DNA of 64,000 nucleotides from Betaproteobacteria bacterium HGW-Betaproteobacteria-1 (GTDB lineage: Bacteria; Pseudomonadota; Gammaproteobacteria; Burkholderiales; Methylophilaceae). The notes beneath the pieces are model-generated. The model was given only the letters and a program-made list of their open reading frames with translations, was not told where the DNA came from and did no database searches. The first letter of the stretch is position 1; each line of letters begins with the position of its first letter. A program made the position numbers and the translations under genes. The stretch lies in contig PHCX01000006.1 in the NCBI GenBank assembly GCA_002842435.1, positions 186,001 through 250,000 of the forward strand, given 5' to 3'. Shown here piece by piece: positions 9,931 through 19,781 of the stretch.

Positions 9931-11349
9931 GTGATCAAAAAAATTCTTGTTGCTAATCGCGGTGAAATTGCCGTACGTATCGTCCGCGCCTGTTCGGAAA
10001 TGGGCATCAAGTCGGTTGCCATCTATTCGGATGCCGATCGCCATGCCCTGCACGTCAAGAAAGCGGATGAGGCTTATAACATTGGTTCCGACCCTGTTAT
10101 CGGCTATCTAAATGCGCACAATATCGTCAATCTGGCGGTCGCTTCCGGTTGCGATGCGTTGCACCCCGGCTATGGCTTTCTTTCCGAGAATCCAGAGCTC
10201 GCTGAAATTTGTGCGCGCCGAGGTATCCGCTTCATCGGTCCCAAGTCCAAGGTCATTCGCCAGATGGGTGACAAGATACAGGCACGGAACGCCATGATTG
10301 CCGCCGGCATCCCCTGCGTGCCTGGCAGCGATGGCAATCTGGCCAATGTCGAAGAGGCGCGTACCCTTGCCAAGAAGATCGGCTACCCCGTGATGCTGAA
10401 AGCAACCAACGGTGGTGGTGGCCGCGGTATCCGTCGGTGTAACAACGAGAAAGAACTGCTCAGCAACTATGACCGTGTGATTTCAGAGGCAAGCAAGGCT
10501 TTCGGCAAGCCGGAAGTGTTCCTTGAAAAATGTGTGGTCAATCCGCGCCACATCGAAGTCCAGGTGTTGGCTGATAGTCACGGCAATGTGATTCATCTGT
10601 TCGAACGTGACTGCTCGATCCAACGACGCAACCAGAAACTGATCGAAATCGCCCCTTCGCCGCAACTCAGCAAGGCGCAGCGCGAATATATCGGCAAACT
10701 TGCAGTCAAAGCGGCAAAAGCTGTCGGTTATGAGAATGCCGGTACCGTCGAGTTCCTGCTCGACTCTGACAACAGCTTCTACTTCATGGAGATGAACACC
10801 CGTCTGCAGGTAGAGCACACTGTTACGGAAAGCATCACTGGTATCGACATTGTGCAGGAACAGATACGTGTTGCTGACGGTATGAAACTGCAGTACAAAC
10901 AGGATGAAGTGCAGTATCGAGGCTTTGCCATGGAATTCCGCATCAACGCGGAGGATCCGAAAAATGATTTTCTGCCAAGTTTCGGCAAGATCACCCGCTA
11001 TTACTCTCCGGGCGGCCCCGGCGTGCGTATTGATGCGGCCATGTACAGTGGTTATGTCATTCCGCCCTATTACGACTCCATGTGTGCAAAGCTGACAGTA
11101 TGGGCTCTGAACTGGGATAGCGTCATCGAGCGTGGTCGCCGTGCACTGGATGATATGGTTGTTTATGGTGTCAAAACCACGATCCCTTATTATCAGGAAA
11201 TTCTGAAGCATCCGGATTTCAAAGGGGCCAAGTTTGACACCAGCTTTGTTGAAACCCATCCGGAACTGGCGAACTATGCAACCGACATACCGCCGGAGAT
11301 GATTGCCGCTGCCATCTCGGCTGCAATTGCCGCCCATGAAGGCATCTGA
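9931..11349 (+). CDS. pycA: Pyruvate carboxylase subunit A (biotin carboxylase)
   Basis: Carboxylates biotin using ATP and bicarbonate. It is 472 residues from the GTG at 9931, where the protein begins IKKILVANRGEIAVRI after the start residue. A TTG at 9913 would add six residues and is less likely. The ATP-grasp motif GGGGRGIRRC is near 165, and the active-site region FMEMNTRLQVEHTVTE near 285. The next gene encodes a carboxyltransferase with a biotinyl domain, so the pair is most likely a two-subunit pyruvate carboxylase and not acetyl-CoA carboxylase AccC. No accB is next to it. Confidence 0.88.
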   Translation: MIKKILVANRGEIAVRIVRACSEMGIKSVAIYSDADRHALHVKKADEAYNIGSDPVIGYLNAHNIVNLAVASGCDALHPGYGFLSENPELAEICARRGIRFIGPKSKVIRQMGDKIQARNAMIAAGIPCVPGSDGNLANVEEARTLAKKIGYPVMLKATNGGGGRGIRRCNNEKELLSNYDRVISEASKAFGKPEVFLEKCVVNPRHIEVQVLADSHGNVIHLFERDCSIQRRNQKLIEIAPSPQLSKAQREYIGKLAVKAAKAVGYENAGTVEFLLDSDNSFYFMEMNTRLQVEHTVTESITGIDIVQEQIRVADGMKLQYKQDEVQYRGFAMEFRINAEDPKNDFLPSFGKITRYYSPGGPGVRIDAAMYSGYVIPPYYDSMCAKLTVWALNWDSVIERGRRALDDMVVYGVKTTIPYYQEILKHPDFKGAKFDTSFVETHPELANYATDIPPEMIAAAISAAIAAHEGI

Positions 11350-11384
11350 CAACCCATTTAAATTAAAAGTGACAAGTTAAGAAT

Positions 11385-13229
11385 ATGGCTAAAGTAAATA
11401 TTTCAGATCTGGTTTTACGAGACGGGCATCAGTCCCTGATAGCGACACGTCTGCGCACCGAGGACATGCTGCCCATTTGCCCGCAACTGGATGCCATCGG
11501 TTTCTGGTCACTGGAAGCCTGGGGCGGCGCTACATTCGACGCCTGTGTCCGCTATCTGAAGGAAGATCCATGGGAGCGCCTGAAGAAATTGCGCAAGGCA
11601 CTGCCCAATACCCGCATCCAGATGCTGTTGCGCGGTCAGAACCTGCTTGGCTACCGTCATTATTCCGATGATGTGGTGCGTGCCTTCGTCAAAAAATCCG
11701 CCGATAACGGCGTGGACGTATTCCGAGTATTTGATGCCATGAACGACATGCGCAACCTGCGTGTCTCGATTGAAGCAGTCAAGGCTACCGGCAAGCATGC
11801 CGAAGGTGCCATCAGCTATACGACCAGCCCGGTGCATGATATTGCCCACTTCGTCAGTCTTGCGAAGGAACTTGAGACTTTCGGTTGCGATACGCTCGCC
11901 ATCAAGGACATGGCCGGGCTGTTAACGCCACAGATGACCTCTGAACTGGTGAAAGCGTTGCGTTCCGCCGTCAGCCTGCCGATCCATCTGCACAGCCACG
12001 CCACTTCCGGTCTTTCTGCCATGTGTTTTCTGAGAGGCATTGAAGCCGGCGCCACCATCATCGACACCTGCAACTCCGCTTTCGGCGAAGGCGCCAGCCA
12101 CACATCGACGGAAAGCCTGGTCGCCGCGTTGCAAAACACTGAGTACGATACCGGCCTCGATATTGGCGCGCTACAGGAAATCACTGCCTACTTCCGCGAA
12201 GTTCGCAAGAAGTACTGGCAGTTCGAGAGCGACTTCACCGGCGTTGATACCCGCGTGCTGGTCAACCAGGTTCCGGGAGGCATGATCTCCAACTTGTCGA
12301 ACCAGTTGAAGGAACAAGGCGCACTCGAGCGCATGGACGAAGTGCTGGCCGAGATTCCGCGCGTGCGCGAGGACCTGGGCTTTCCGCCGCTGGTCACCCC
12401 GACTTCACAGATCGTCGGTACACAGGCCGTATTGAACGTGATGACCGGTACTCGTTATGCATCGGTGACGACTGAAGTCAAAAACTATCTGATGGGCCAT
12501 TACGGCAAGTCGCCGGCAGCAGTCAACCAGACGGTGAAAAGCCTGGCAGTTGGTGAAGCAGAAGTCATCCAGTGCCGTCCTGCCGATCTGCTGGAAGATG
12601 AAATGGACAAGCTGCGCCAGGATGCCGAAGGCTTGTGCAAGACCGAGGAAGATGTGCTGACTTATGCCATGTTCCCGGAAATGGCAAAGACTTTCCTGCA
12701 GGAACGCAATGCGGGCACCCTGAAGCCGGAACCGCTGCATGAGAAGCACACACCAGCATCCGCTGATGCGCGTTATGCTCCAAATGAATTTAACGTCACA
12801 TTGCACGGCGAGACTTTCCATATCCGGTTGACCGGCAGTGGTCATCCCGGTGAAGACCAGCGGCCTTACTATGTATCCGTTGATGGCATTGCCGAAGAAG
12901 TCCTGGTTGAGACTCTGAGTGAGATCGAGGTGGCTGAGGGTAACAGTGGCGCAGCCAAAAAGAAAGTTACGACATCCTCCAGTGGCAGCAAGCGCCCTCG
13001 TCCGACCCATGAAGGCTGTGTGACCACGGCGATGCCTGGCACCATCGTGGACGTCAAGGTGTCCGTCGGAGGCAAGGTCAGCGCCGGTGATCCTGTGCTG
13101 GTGATTGAGGCCATGAAAATGGAAAATGAGATCCAGGCACCGAAATCCGGTACGGTAGTCGCCATCCATGTCAAGAAAGGCGATAGCGTGACGCCGGATG
13201 AGACCTTGCTGGAAATCCAGCCGGCTTGA
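11385..13229 (+). CDS. pycB: Pyruvate carboxylase subunit B / oxaloacetate decarboxylase alpha-type
   Basis: A 614-residue protein with an N-terminal carboxyltransferase TIM barrel ([14 protein letters not shown] near 10-23, metal-binding HLHSHATSG near 206), a central PycB domain, an Ala/Ser/Lys linker near 520-540 and a C-terminal biotinyl domain. The biotinylated lysine is in EAMKMENEI near residue 580. The family also includes the alpha subunit of the sodium pump, but no OadB or OadG gene is present, and pycA lies 35 nt upstream. Making oxaloacetate from pyruvate is therefore the better reading. Confidence 0.88.
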   Translation: MAKVNISDLVLRDGHQSLIATRLRTEDMLPICPQLDAIGFWSLEAWGGATFDACVRYLKEDPWERLKKLRKALPNTRIQMLLRGQNLLGYRHYSDDVVRAFVKKSADNGVDVFRVFDAMNDMRNLRVSIEAVKATGKHAEGAISYTTSPVHDIAHFVSLAKELETFGCDTLAIKDMAGLLTPQMTSELVKALRSAVSLPIHLHSHATSGLSAMCFLRGIEAGATIIDTCNSAFGEGASHTSTESLVAALQNTEYDTGLDIGALQEITAYFREVRKKYWQFESDFTGVDTRVLVNQVPGGMISNLSNQLKEQGALERMDEVLAEIPRVREDLGFPPLVTPTSQIVGTQAVLNVMTGTRYASVTTEVKNYLMGHYGKSPAAVNQTVKSLAVGEAEVIQCRPADLLEDEMDKLRQDAEGLCKTEEDVLTYAMFPEMAKTFLQERNAGTLKPEPLHEKHTPASADARYAPNEFNVTLHGETFHIRLTGSGHPGEDQRPYYVSVDGIAEEVLVETLSEIEVAEGNSGAAKKKVTTSSSGSKRPRPTHEGCVTTAMPGTIVDVKVSVGGKVSAGDPVLVIEAMKMENEIQAPKSGTVVAIHVKKGDSVTPDETLLEIQPA

Positions 13230-13256
13230 TTGCGATCGCCTGACGCTTCAAACTCG

Positions 13257-13287
13257 AGCCGGTAGCGTTTACGCTATCGGCTTTTTT
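13257..13287 (+). terminator. Intrinsic terminator after pycB
   Basis: An 11-bp stem with one G-T pair (13257-13267 with 13272-13282) and a TTTA loop leads into six T residues (13282-13287). It separates pycAB from the maf gene. Confidence 0.8.
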
Positions 13288-13311
13288 ATTCCCTGTCGAC
13301 AAATCAACAAC

Positions 13312-13896
13312 ATGAATGCACCTCAACTGATTCTGGCTTCATCTTCCATCTATCGTCGCGAACTACTGGAACGTCTGCAATTGCCGTTTACCTGTATTGC
13401 ACCGGAGATTGATGAAACCCCGCTAAACAACGAACTGCCGCAGGAGACTGCATTGCGACTGGCACAAGTAAAGGCGCGCAAAATTGCCGATGAACATCCG
13501 GCTTCGCTGGTTATTGGTTGCGATCAGGTCGCTACACTGGATAACATGCAGTTGGGTAAGCCCATGACGCATGATAATGCCGTCAGGCAACTGCGCATGA
13601 TGCGTGGACGCGAAGTAACTTTTTACAGTGCGCTATGTCTGTACAATGCGGCAACCGGTTCCATGCAAGCTGATGCTGTACCCTACCGGGTGAAGTTCAG
13701 AAATCTCAGTGAAAATCAGATCGAGAGATATCTGCTGAAAGAACAGCCTTATCACTGCGCAGGTAGCGCAAAGTCCGAGGGCCTGGGCATTGCACTGATC
13801 GAGGCCATGTATGGAGATGACCCTAACGCCCTGATTGGCCTGCCACTGATTAGACTGATTACCATGCTGCAGAATGAAGGCGTTGACGTCATATAG
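13312..13896 (+). CDS. Maf/YceF family nucleotide pyrophosphatase
   Basis: A 194-residue housecleaning enzyme that hydrolyses modified nucleoside triphosphates. I chose the ATG at 13312 ([19 protein letters not shown]), because the [11 protein letters not shown] motif starts the family. A longer frame from 13198 would run through the pycB terminator. Further motifs are IDETP near 40, GCDQV near 68 and SEGLG near 155. The DQV form and sequence suggest the YceF type, probably acting on 7-methyl-GTP, but the substrate class is inferred. Confidence 0.9.
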   Translation: MNAPQLILASSSIYRRELLERLQLPFTCIAPEIDETPLNNELPQETALRLAQVKARKIADEHPASLVIGCDQVATLDNMQLGKPMTHDNAVRQLRMMRGREVTFYSALCLYNAATGSMQADAVPYRVKFRNLSENQIERYLLKEQPYHCAGSAKSEGLGIALIEAMYGDDPNALIGLPLIRLITMLQNEGVDVI

Positions 13897-13933
13897 CGAA
13901 ACAAAGTTCTGGAACTTACTTCTGGAGATAAAA

Positions 13934-15370
13934 ATGCTTAAATTCCCCATGCTTTCATGTTCATTTGCCGGGCTGTTCATGTTCGGTATTTCAACCTCCC
14001 TGGCCGATGAGATTCGCAGCACGCTGGATGATCAGCGGCATATGGCAGTGACGATCTACAATCAGGATCTGGCGCTGGTCAAGGATCAACGCAGCATACT
14101 TCTACCTTCCGGGCTGAATAGTCTGGCACTGCGTGATGTCAGTGCGCAGATACGGCCGGAGACAGCCCTGCTACGTAGCCTGAACGGCTCCCTGTCCGTG
14201 CTGGAGCAGAACTTTGATTTTGATCTGCTGACCCCACAGAAGCTGCTGGAAAAATTCGTCGGCAAGGCGGTCGATATCATCAGCATCAACCCGGCCACCG
14301 GCGTAGAAAGCAGAGAGCAGGCGCAAGTGCTGGCGGCAAACAATGGCGTAGTGTTGAAGATGGGCGACCGCATCGAAACCGGCATTCCCGGCCGTATCGT
14401 CTACCACGACGTACCTGCCAATCTGCGCGACCGGCCGACGCTGGTCGTGCAACTGAACAACAAGACCGCCAATAGGCAGGATGTGGAGTTGAGCTATCTG
14501 ACAGGCGGCCTGGGCTGGAAAGCGGACTATGTGGCTGAGCTGAATGCGACAGATGACAAACTGGACCTTTCCGGCTGGGTGACGCTCAGCAACACCAGCG
14601 GCACAAGCTACCGCGATGCCCGTCTGCAACTGGTTGCAGGTGACATCAACCGTGTCCATGAACAATACCCCATGGCAGTAAAATCCAGATCCATGGAAAT
14701 GATGGACATGGCTGTCGCTGCGCCCATGGCGGAAGAAGCCTTGCTGGAGTATCACCTCTATACGCTGGATCGGCCAACCACCATTGCAGAAAACCAGACC
14801 AAGCAGGTCGCCCTGCTTTCTGCCACGAATGTACCGGTACGCAAGGAACTGCTACTGCGTGGCGCAGACTATTACTACCAGTCCAGTTATGGTGATCTCG
14901 GCCAGAAAATGAAGGTCGGCGTCTTTGTCGAATTCGACAACAAGGAGAATGCACAACTGGGCATGCCCTTGCCGAAAGGCATCATGCGCGTCTACAAAAA
15001 GGATACTGCCGGTAACGCCCAGTTCGTCGGCGAGGACCGCATCGATCACACCCCTCGCAATGAAACCGTACGCCTCAAGCTGGGCGAGGCGTTCGACGTA
15101 ACGGCCGACAAGAAACAGACCGATTTCAAGAAGCTACCCAGGCCAATCAAAGGGAGCAACGCATTCGAAAGCGCGTATAAGATCGTCCTGAAGAATGCCA
15201 AGAAGGAGCGTGTAACAGTGACCGTGCAGGAGCCGATTCCTGGCGACTGGAAAATCCTCGACAGCAGCCATCCGAGCAGGAAAGCTGCCAGCAATACGGC
15301 AGTCTGGAAGGTCGATGTGCCGGCAGACGGTCAAACCACACTATCTTACCGCGTTCAGGTGATTTATTGA
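13934..15370 (+). CDS. DUF4139 domain protein, exported
   Basis: A 478-residue protein from the ATG at 13934, which has a CTGGAG ribosome-binding site. A signal peptide (about residues 1-24, ending SLADE) suggests export to the periplasm. The body contains a beta-rich DUF4139 region with YLTGGLGWKADYVAELN near 200 and EPIPGDWKIL near 450. No enzyme motif is visible and the family's function is unknown. Its stop overlaps the start of the next gene (TGATG), so the two are coupled. Confidence 0.85.
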   Translation: MLKFPMLSCSFAGLFMFGISTSLADEIRSTLDDQRHMAVTIYNQDLALVKDQRSILLPSGLNSLALRDVSAQIRPETALLRSLNGSLSVLEQNFDFDLLTPQKLLEKFVGKAVDIISINPATGVESREQAQVLAANNGVVLKMGDRIETGIPGRIVYHDVPANLRDRPTLVVQLNNKTANRQDVELSYLTGGLGWKADYVAELNATDDKLDLSGWVTLSNTSGTSYRDARLQLVAGDINRVHEQYPMAVKSRSMEMMDMAVAAPMAEEALLEYHLYTLDRPTTIAENQTKQVALLSATNVPVRKELLLRGADYYYQSSYGDLGQKMKVGVFVEFDNKENAQLGMPLPKGIMRVYKKDTAGNAQFVGEDRIDHTPRNETVRLKLGEAFDVTADKKQTDFKKLPRPIKGSNAFESAYKIVLKNAKKERVTVTVQEPIPGDWKILDSSHPSRKAASNTAVWKVDVPADGQTTLSYRVQVIY

Positions 15371-16092
15371 TGCCACCGACATCGTACGGAACGCTCTATC
15401 TGATCCCGGTCACCCTCGGTGACGATCACCATGAGCCGGTATTGCCTGTCGATGTCGTGAATATTGCCCGCAGACTGGAAAACTTCGTGGTCGAGAATGA
15501 AAAATCGGCCCGACGTTTTCTTGGCAGCATCAAGACTCTGCGCCCGGTACGTGAACTGGCACTGAGCACCTTGAACGAGCATACGCAAGACAAGGACATC
15601 CCGGCACTGCTTGCGCCCCTGCTGGCAGGCCAGGATATCGGCATCATGTCCGAAGCCGGTTGTCCCGGAATTGCCGATCCCGGCGCAAAACTGGTTGCAC
15701 TGGCTCATCGCCGCGGGATCCGCGTCAAACCGCTGGTCGGCCCCTCGTCTATCCTGCTGGCGCTGATTGCCTCCGGCCTTGATGGGCAGCGCTTCAGTTT
15801 TCTTGGATATCTGCCGGCCGAAAAATCGGCACGCAATCAGCGGCTGAGGGAAATCGAAAAGCATTCTGCCAAGGCCAATGAGACACAGATATTCATCGAA
15901 ACTCCGTATCGCAACCAGCATCTGTTCGATGACATTCTGGCCAGTTGCCAGCCGCAGACACGTTTGTGTGTGGCCTGCAACCTGACCCTGGAGAGCGAAC
16001 TGATACAAACACGAACGATTGCAGAATGGCAAAAACTCACTGCGCCATCTCTGCAGAAACAGCCTACCGTATTTCTGCTGCTGGCAAGCTAG
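15370..16092 (+). CDS. SAM-dependent methyltransferase, RsmI-like (tetrapyrrole methylase fold)
   Basis: A 240-residue member of the COG0313 group. Motifs include GTLYLIPVTLGDD at the N-terminus, SEAGCPGIADPGAKLVALA near 95-113 and LVGPSSILLALIASG near 125. RsmI methylates C1402 of 16S rRNA, but this sequence has the shorter second-copy form often seen beside a true RsmI in betaproteobacteria, so the target is uncertain. The ATG at 15370 overlaps the DUF4139 stop. Confidence 0.82.
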   Translation: MPPTSYGTLYLIPVTLGDDHHEPVLPVDVVNIARRLENFVVENEKSARRFLGSIKTLRPVRELALSTLNEHTQDKDIPALLAPLLAGQDIGIMSEAGCPGIADPGAKLVALAHRRGIRVKPLVGPSSILLALIASGLDGQRFSFLGYLPAEKSARNQRLREIEKHSAKANETQIFIETPYRNQHLFDDILASCQPQTRLCVACNLTLESELIQTRTIAEWQKLTAPSLQKQPTVFLLLAS

Positions 16093-16150
16093 CGGTTATT
16101 GCGCTACATTGCGCCTAATGGAATCCTGATTCGATAGCAAGGAGTTTGGA

Positions 16151-16738
16151 ATGCTGAATTCAAACCTGAAATCACTGTTTATTGTCCTAGGGGTTTGTTC
16201 CATGGCTGGCAGTTCGTGGGCTGATGCAGACCTTTATGCATCGTATACCGATGATAGTCGCAAGGTAGCCCAGGAGTTCATGCAACAGTTGGCTGGTACA
16301 CTGAAGCAGCAGATCGAGTCATCTGGTACGGAAAGCGCGATCAGCGTATGCAAGGAAGTGGCTCCCGCTCTGGCCAAACAATATTCCAATGACAGCAGGC
16401 TAGTCTCGAGGGTGTCACTGAAACCCCGCAACCAGACCCTGGGAACGCCGAAAGCAGACGAAAGGCTCGCACTTCAGAACTTTGATCGTCAACAACGTGA
16501 CGGCACCGCAGGCGCGCTGGAACTTGTTACAGTGTATGAGGATGCCGGTGGCGAATGGCACCACTACATGCGAGCCATACCCACGCAACCGTTATGTCTG
16601 CAATGTCATGGCAAGCCGGAGGATATCTCTGCAAACGTAAAGGCCTTGCTGGCTAAGGAATATCCGGCAGATCAGGCTGTCGGCTACAGTCCCGGTGAGA
16701 TCCGAGGCGCCGTTTCGATCAGACAGAAAATCAGGTAA
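16151..16738 (+). CDS. DUF3365 haem-binding periplasmic protein
   Basis: A 195-residue exported protein with a signal peptide (residues 1-24, cleavage near SSWADA) and one c-type haem motif, CLQCH, at residues 149-153. The DUF3365/Tll0287-like fold is supported by the IETSG-like SAISVCKEVAPAL segment and the final GEIRGAVSIRQ. Such domains are sensors or small cytochromes; no partner redox enzyme lies nearby. The start has a good ribosome-binding site (AAGGAG). It converges with rnhB, 5 nt away. Confidence 0.86.
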   Translation: MLNSNLKSLFIVLGVCSMAGSSWADADLYASYTDDSRKVAQEFMQQLAGTLKQQIESSGTESAISVCKEVAPALAKQYSNDSRLVSRVSLKPRNQTLGTPKADERLALQNFDRQQRDGTAGALELVTVYEDAGGEWHHYMRAIPTQPLCLQCHGKPEDISANVKALLAKEYPADQAVGYSPGEIRGAVSIRQKIR

Positions 16739-16743
16739 GGCGC

Positions 16744-17328
16744 TCAGCTGCCAGCAAGCAGCTTCTTGACCGGTCCATAACTGCGACGGTGTATTGCAGA
16801 CACCCCATGCTCGGCAAGTCGTTGCATGTGATCCTTGGTCGGATAGCCCTTGTGTCTGGCAAAGTCATATTGCGGGTAGCGTAACGCCATTTCGCGCATT
16901 TCTTCATCACGCGCGGTCTTGGCCAGAATCGAAGCTGCTGCAATCGACGGCTCCTTGCTGTCGCCCTTGACGATCGCCTGTGACGGGATATCGATTTTAG
17001 GGCAATGCAGACCATCAACCAGAACCTGATGCGGAACAACCAGCGACCCTTCTCTGTTCCTTAGTGCTTCGATGGCTCGTTTCATGGCCAATAGACTGGC
17101 CTGCAGGATATTCAGGCGATCGATCTCTTCCACACTGCTGCTGGCAATCGCCCAAGCCAAGGCATGCTCACGGATTTCCACCGCCAGAAAATCACGTCGG
17201 CTTTCCGAGAGCGTCTTGGAATCGGCCAGTCCTGCTATTGTGTAATGCGGATCGAGAATAACTGCTGCGGCATACACCGCCCCGGCCAGCGGACCTCTGC
17301 CGGCTTCATCCACGCCACAGATCAGCAT
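16744..17328 (-). CDS. rnhB: Ribonuclease HII
   Basis: Removes ribonucleotides from RNA-DNA hybrids. It is 194 residues. The catalytic acidic residues are in [14 protein letters not shown] near residues 6-7 and in VDGLHCP near 103. The [15 protein letters not shown] segment near 128 is also diagnostic. It closes the lpxD-fabZ-lpxA-lpxB-rnhB run, as in many gamma- and betaproteobacteria. Confidence 0.96.
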   Translation of the reverse strand: MLICGVDEAGRGPLAGAVYAAAVILDPHYTIAGLADSKTLSESRRDFLAVEIREHALAWAIASSSVEEIDRLNILQASLLAMKRAIEALRNREGSLVVPHQVLVDGLHCPKIDIPSQAIVKGDSKEPSIAAASILAKTARDEEMREMALRYPQYDFARHKGYPTKDHMQRLAEHGVSAIHRRSYGPVKKLLAGS

Positions 17329-17340
17329 GACTTCGAGTCC

Positions 17341-18474
17341 TTACAGATAGGCCAAAATGGCATCCGCAGCCTTTTCTTCCGTATTCTGTCGCAGTGTCAG
17401 GTGCATGCGCGTGAACTCTTCGCGAATCTCAGCCATCAAGTTCTTGTCCTCAATCAGATGCAGGGTCGTTTCAGCCAGTTTTTCCGGGTTGGCATCATGC
17501 TGGAGCAGTTCAGGCACGACAAAGCGATTGGCGAGGATATTGGGTAAGCCGACGTAAGGCAGGTAATTCATACGCTTCAGCAGCATCCAGCTCAGGCGTG
17601 GCATGCGATAGGTAATGACCATCGGCCGCTTGATCAATGCAGCTTCGAGGGTGGCGGTTCCGGAAGCGACGATAATGGCATCGGCCGCCTGCATGGCAAG
17701 ATGCGCATGGCCGAATAGAATCTGTAATGGCAGGTCCTGCGCATTATCGTCATAAATCGCCTGTTGGAATATCTCACGGGTCTCTTTGGTTACCAAAGGT
17801 ATCAGAAACTTCAGCGAGGGTTGTTTGTTCAGCATTAGTCTGGCGGTTCTGACATAAAGCCTGGCCAGTTGCCTGACTTCACTTTGGCGGCTACCGGGCA
17901 ACATGGCGATGACCTGATTGGCATTTTGCAGTTTAAGGTCTTCTCTCGCCTCCCGCATGCTGGATTCCAGTGGCAGTATGTCTGCCAGAGGGTGGCCGAC
18001 GTAGCTGACCGGGATATCAGCTGCCTGATAAATGGCCGGCTCGAATGGAAACAGCGCCAGCATATGTGATACAGCTGCCTTGATCTTCCTGATACGCCCC
18101 TTGCGCCATGCCCAGATCGACGGACTGACGTAATGGATCGTGCGTATGCCATGCTGCTTCAGTTTGCGCTCCAGTGCAAAATTGAAGTCCGGCGCATCAA
18201 TGCCGATAAAAAGATCAGGCGGGTTTTGTAGAAAATGCTGAGCAAGTTGCTTGCGCAATTTGAGCAAGCCCGGCAGGTGCCGGATCACTTCGACAAAACC
18301 GCGCACGGAAAGGCGTTCCATGGGGAACAGGGTTTTGGCGCCTTCGGCCATCATTTTTGGACCGGCGATACCGACAAACTCCAGGTCCGGCCGACGCTTT
18401 TTCAGGGCGCGAATCAGATGACTGCCCAATAGATCGCCTGAAGCCTCTCCAGCAACAATTCCAATAATAGGCAT
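17341..18474 (-). CDS. lpxB: Lipid-A-disaccharide synthase
   Basis: Joins UDP-diacylglucosamine and lipid X to form the lipid A disaccharide at the inner-membrane surface. It is 377 residues. Motifs are GEASGDLLGSHLIRAL near 8, IGIDAPDFNFALE near 89 and the nucleotide-binding VASGTATLEAALIKRPMV near 265. It lies 11 nt after lpxA. Confidence 0.97.
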   Translation of the reverse strand: MPIIGIVAGEASGDLLGSHLIRALKKRRPDLEFVGIAGPKMMAEGAKTLFPMERLSVRGFVEVIRHLPGLLKLRKQLAQHFLQNPPDLFIGIDAPDFNFALERKLKQHGIRTIHYVSPSIWAWRKGRIRKIKAAVSHMLALFPFEPAIYQAADIPVSYVGHPLADILPLESSMREAREDLKLQNANQVIAMLPGSRQSEVRQLARLYVRTARLMLNKQPSLKFLIPLVTKETREIFQQAIYDDNAQDLPLQILFGHAHLAMQAADAIIVASGTATLEAALIKRPMVITYRMPRLSWMLLKRMNYLPYVGLPNILANRFVVPELLQHDANPEKLAETTLHLIEDKNLMAEIREEFTRMHLTLRQNTEEKAADAILAYL

Positions 18475-18485
18475 GGGAAGACGTC

Positions 18486-19268
18486 CTAGCGAATGATGCC
18501 GCGGGTGGATATCTGCAGAAAATCGGCCAGCAACCGGATATCAGGGCAAATCTCGATTTGGCTGTTCAGTTCGGCTTTGGCCTCTTCCAGGCTCAGGCCG
18601 TTGCGATACAAGGTTTTGTAAGCACGCTTGATCTGCGCGATGGTCTCCGGGGAGAAGCCACGCCTCTTCAGGCCTTCGCTATTGATACCGTGCGGTTTGG
18701 CATCATAGCCAGCCGCAGTGACATAAGGCGGGATATCCTTGAATACGACAGAGCCGACAGCGGTAATCACATGCGCCCCGATCTTGCAGAACTGGTGCAC
18801 CAGTGTAAAGCCGCCGAGTATGGCGTAGTCGTGCATGTCCACATGGCCGGCCAGCGATGAGTTGTTGGCCAGTATCGTATGATTGCCGACATCACAATCG
18901 TGAGCGATATGTACGTAGGCCATAATCCAGTTGTCATTACCGATACGGGTGACGCCCTTGTCCTGCGCTGTACCGCGGTTGAAGGTACAGAACTCACGGA
19001 TGGTATTACCGTCACCGATCTCCAGCATGGTCGGTTCGCCTGCGTATTTCTTGTCCTGCGGCGCTTCGCCCAATGAGGAAAAATGGAAGATGCGGTTGTT
19101 GCGACCGATTGTGGTCGGACCGTTGATCACCACATGCTTACCGACCGTCGTGCCGGCGCCAATGCGTACATTGGGGCCTATGGTGGTGTAGGGGCCGACC
19201 TCGACACTGCTATCGAGCTCGGCTTTGGGGTCAATAATGGCGGTAGGATGAATACGTGGTTGCGACAT
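18486..19268 (-). CDS. lpxA: UDP-N-acetylglucosamine acyltransferase
   Basis: First enzyme of lipid A synthesis. It is 260 residues. The left-handed beta-helix hexapeptide repeats occupy most of the first 190 residues, and the catalytic histidine is in [10 protein letters not shown] near 125. A helical C-terminal domain follows. It is placed between fabZ and lpxB as usual. Confidence 0.97.
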   Translation of the reverse strand: MSQPRIHPTAIIDPKAELDSSVEVGPYTTIGPNVRIGAGTTVGKHVVINGPTTIGRNNRIFHFSSLGEAPQDKKYAGEPTMLEIGDGNTIREFCTFNRGTAQDKGVTRIGNDNWIMAYVHIAHDCDVGNHTILANNSSLAGHVDMHDYAILGGFTLVHQFCKIGAHVITAVGSVVFKDIPPYVTAAGYDAKPHGINSEGLKRRGFSPETIAQIKRAYKTLYRNGLSLEEAKAELNSQIEICPDIRLLADFLQISTRGIIR

Positions 19269-19303
19269 ACAGGCTTCTAAATGAGGGAATCAGGTGCGGA
19301 GGC

Positions 19304-19765
19304 TTATTCGATCGCTTTCAATATGCACATGAACTCGGCTTCGGCGACCACGGCACCATCGACGGACGCTGTACCGGAATACTTCCAGATGCCGCGCAAT
19401 ATGCGGTCGATTTTTACGTTGAGTACCAGCTGATCTCCAGGAGATACCGGTTTTTTAAAGCGTGCCTTGTCGATACCGGCAAAGTAATAGACCGAGTCAT
19501 CACTCGGTTTGCTATCCATGGTCTTGAACGAAACAATGGCTGCTGCCTGTGCCATCGCTTCGATAATCAATACGCCCGGCATCACGGGATGGTATGGAAA
19601 ATGACCGGGAAAGAACGGCTCATTGATTGTGACATTCTTGATGGCCGTGATTTCCTTGCCAACTTCATATGAAATCACGCGATCCACCAGGACAAACGGA
19701 TATCGATGAGGAAGATGATTTAGTATTTCATGGATATCCATGCTGGTATCTGCTGATTCTGCCAT
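19304..19765 (-). CDS. fabZ: 3-hydroxyacyl-ACP dehydratase FabZ
   Basis: Dehydrates 3-hydroxyacyl-ACP and competes with LpxD and LpxA for the same pool. It is 153 residues. The catalytic histidine is in [13 protein letters not shown] near residue 20, and the glutamate in [14 protein letters not shown] near 68. The ATG at 19765 has a GAGGA ribosome-binding site; a second Met at residue 9 is a less likely start. Confidence 0.97.
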   Translation of the reverse strand: MAESADTSMDIHEILNHLPHRYPFVLVDRVISYEVGKEITAIKNVTINEPFFPGHFPYHPVMPGVLIIEAMAQAAAIVSFKTMDSKPSDDSVYYFAGIDKARFKKPVSPGDQLVLNVKIDRILRGIWKYSGTASVDGAVVAEAEFMCILKAIE

Positions 19766-19781
19766 GTTAATTCCTCAATTC

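Noticed and set aside
12405..13169. A 254-codon open frame on the minus strand opposite pycB.
   Set aside because: The plus-strand gene has complete carboxyltransferase and biotinyl domains, so this is a shadow frame.
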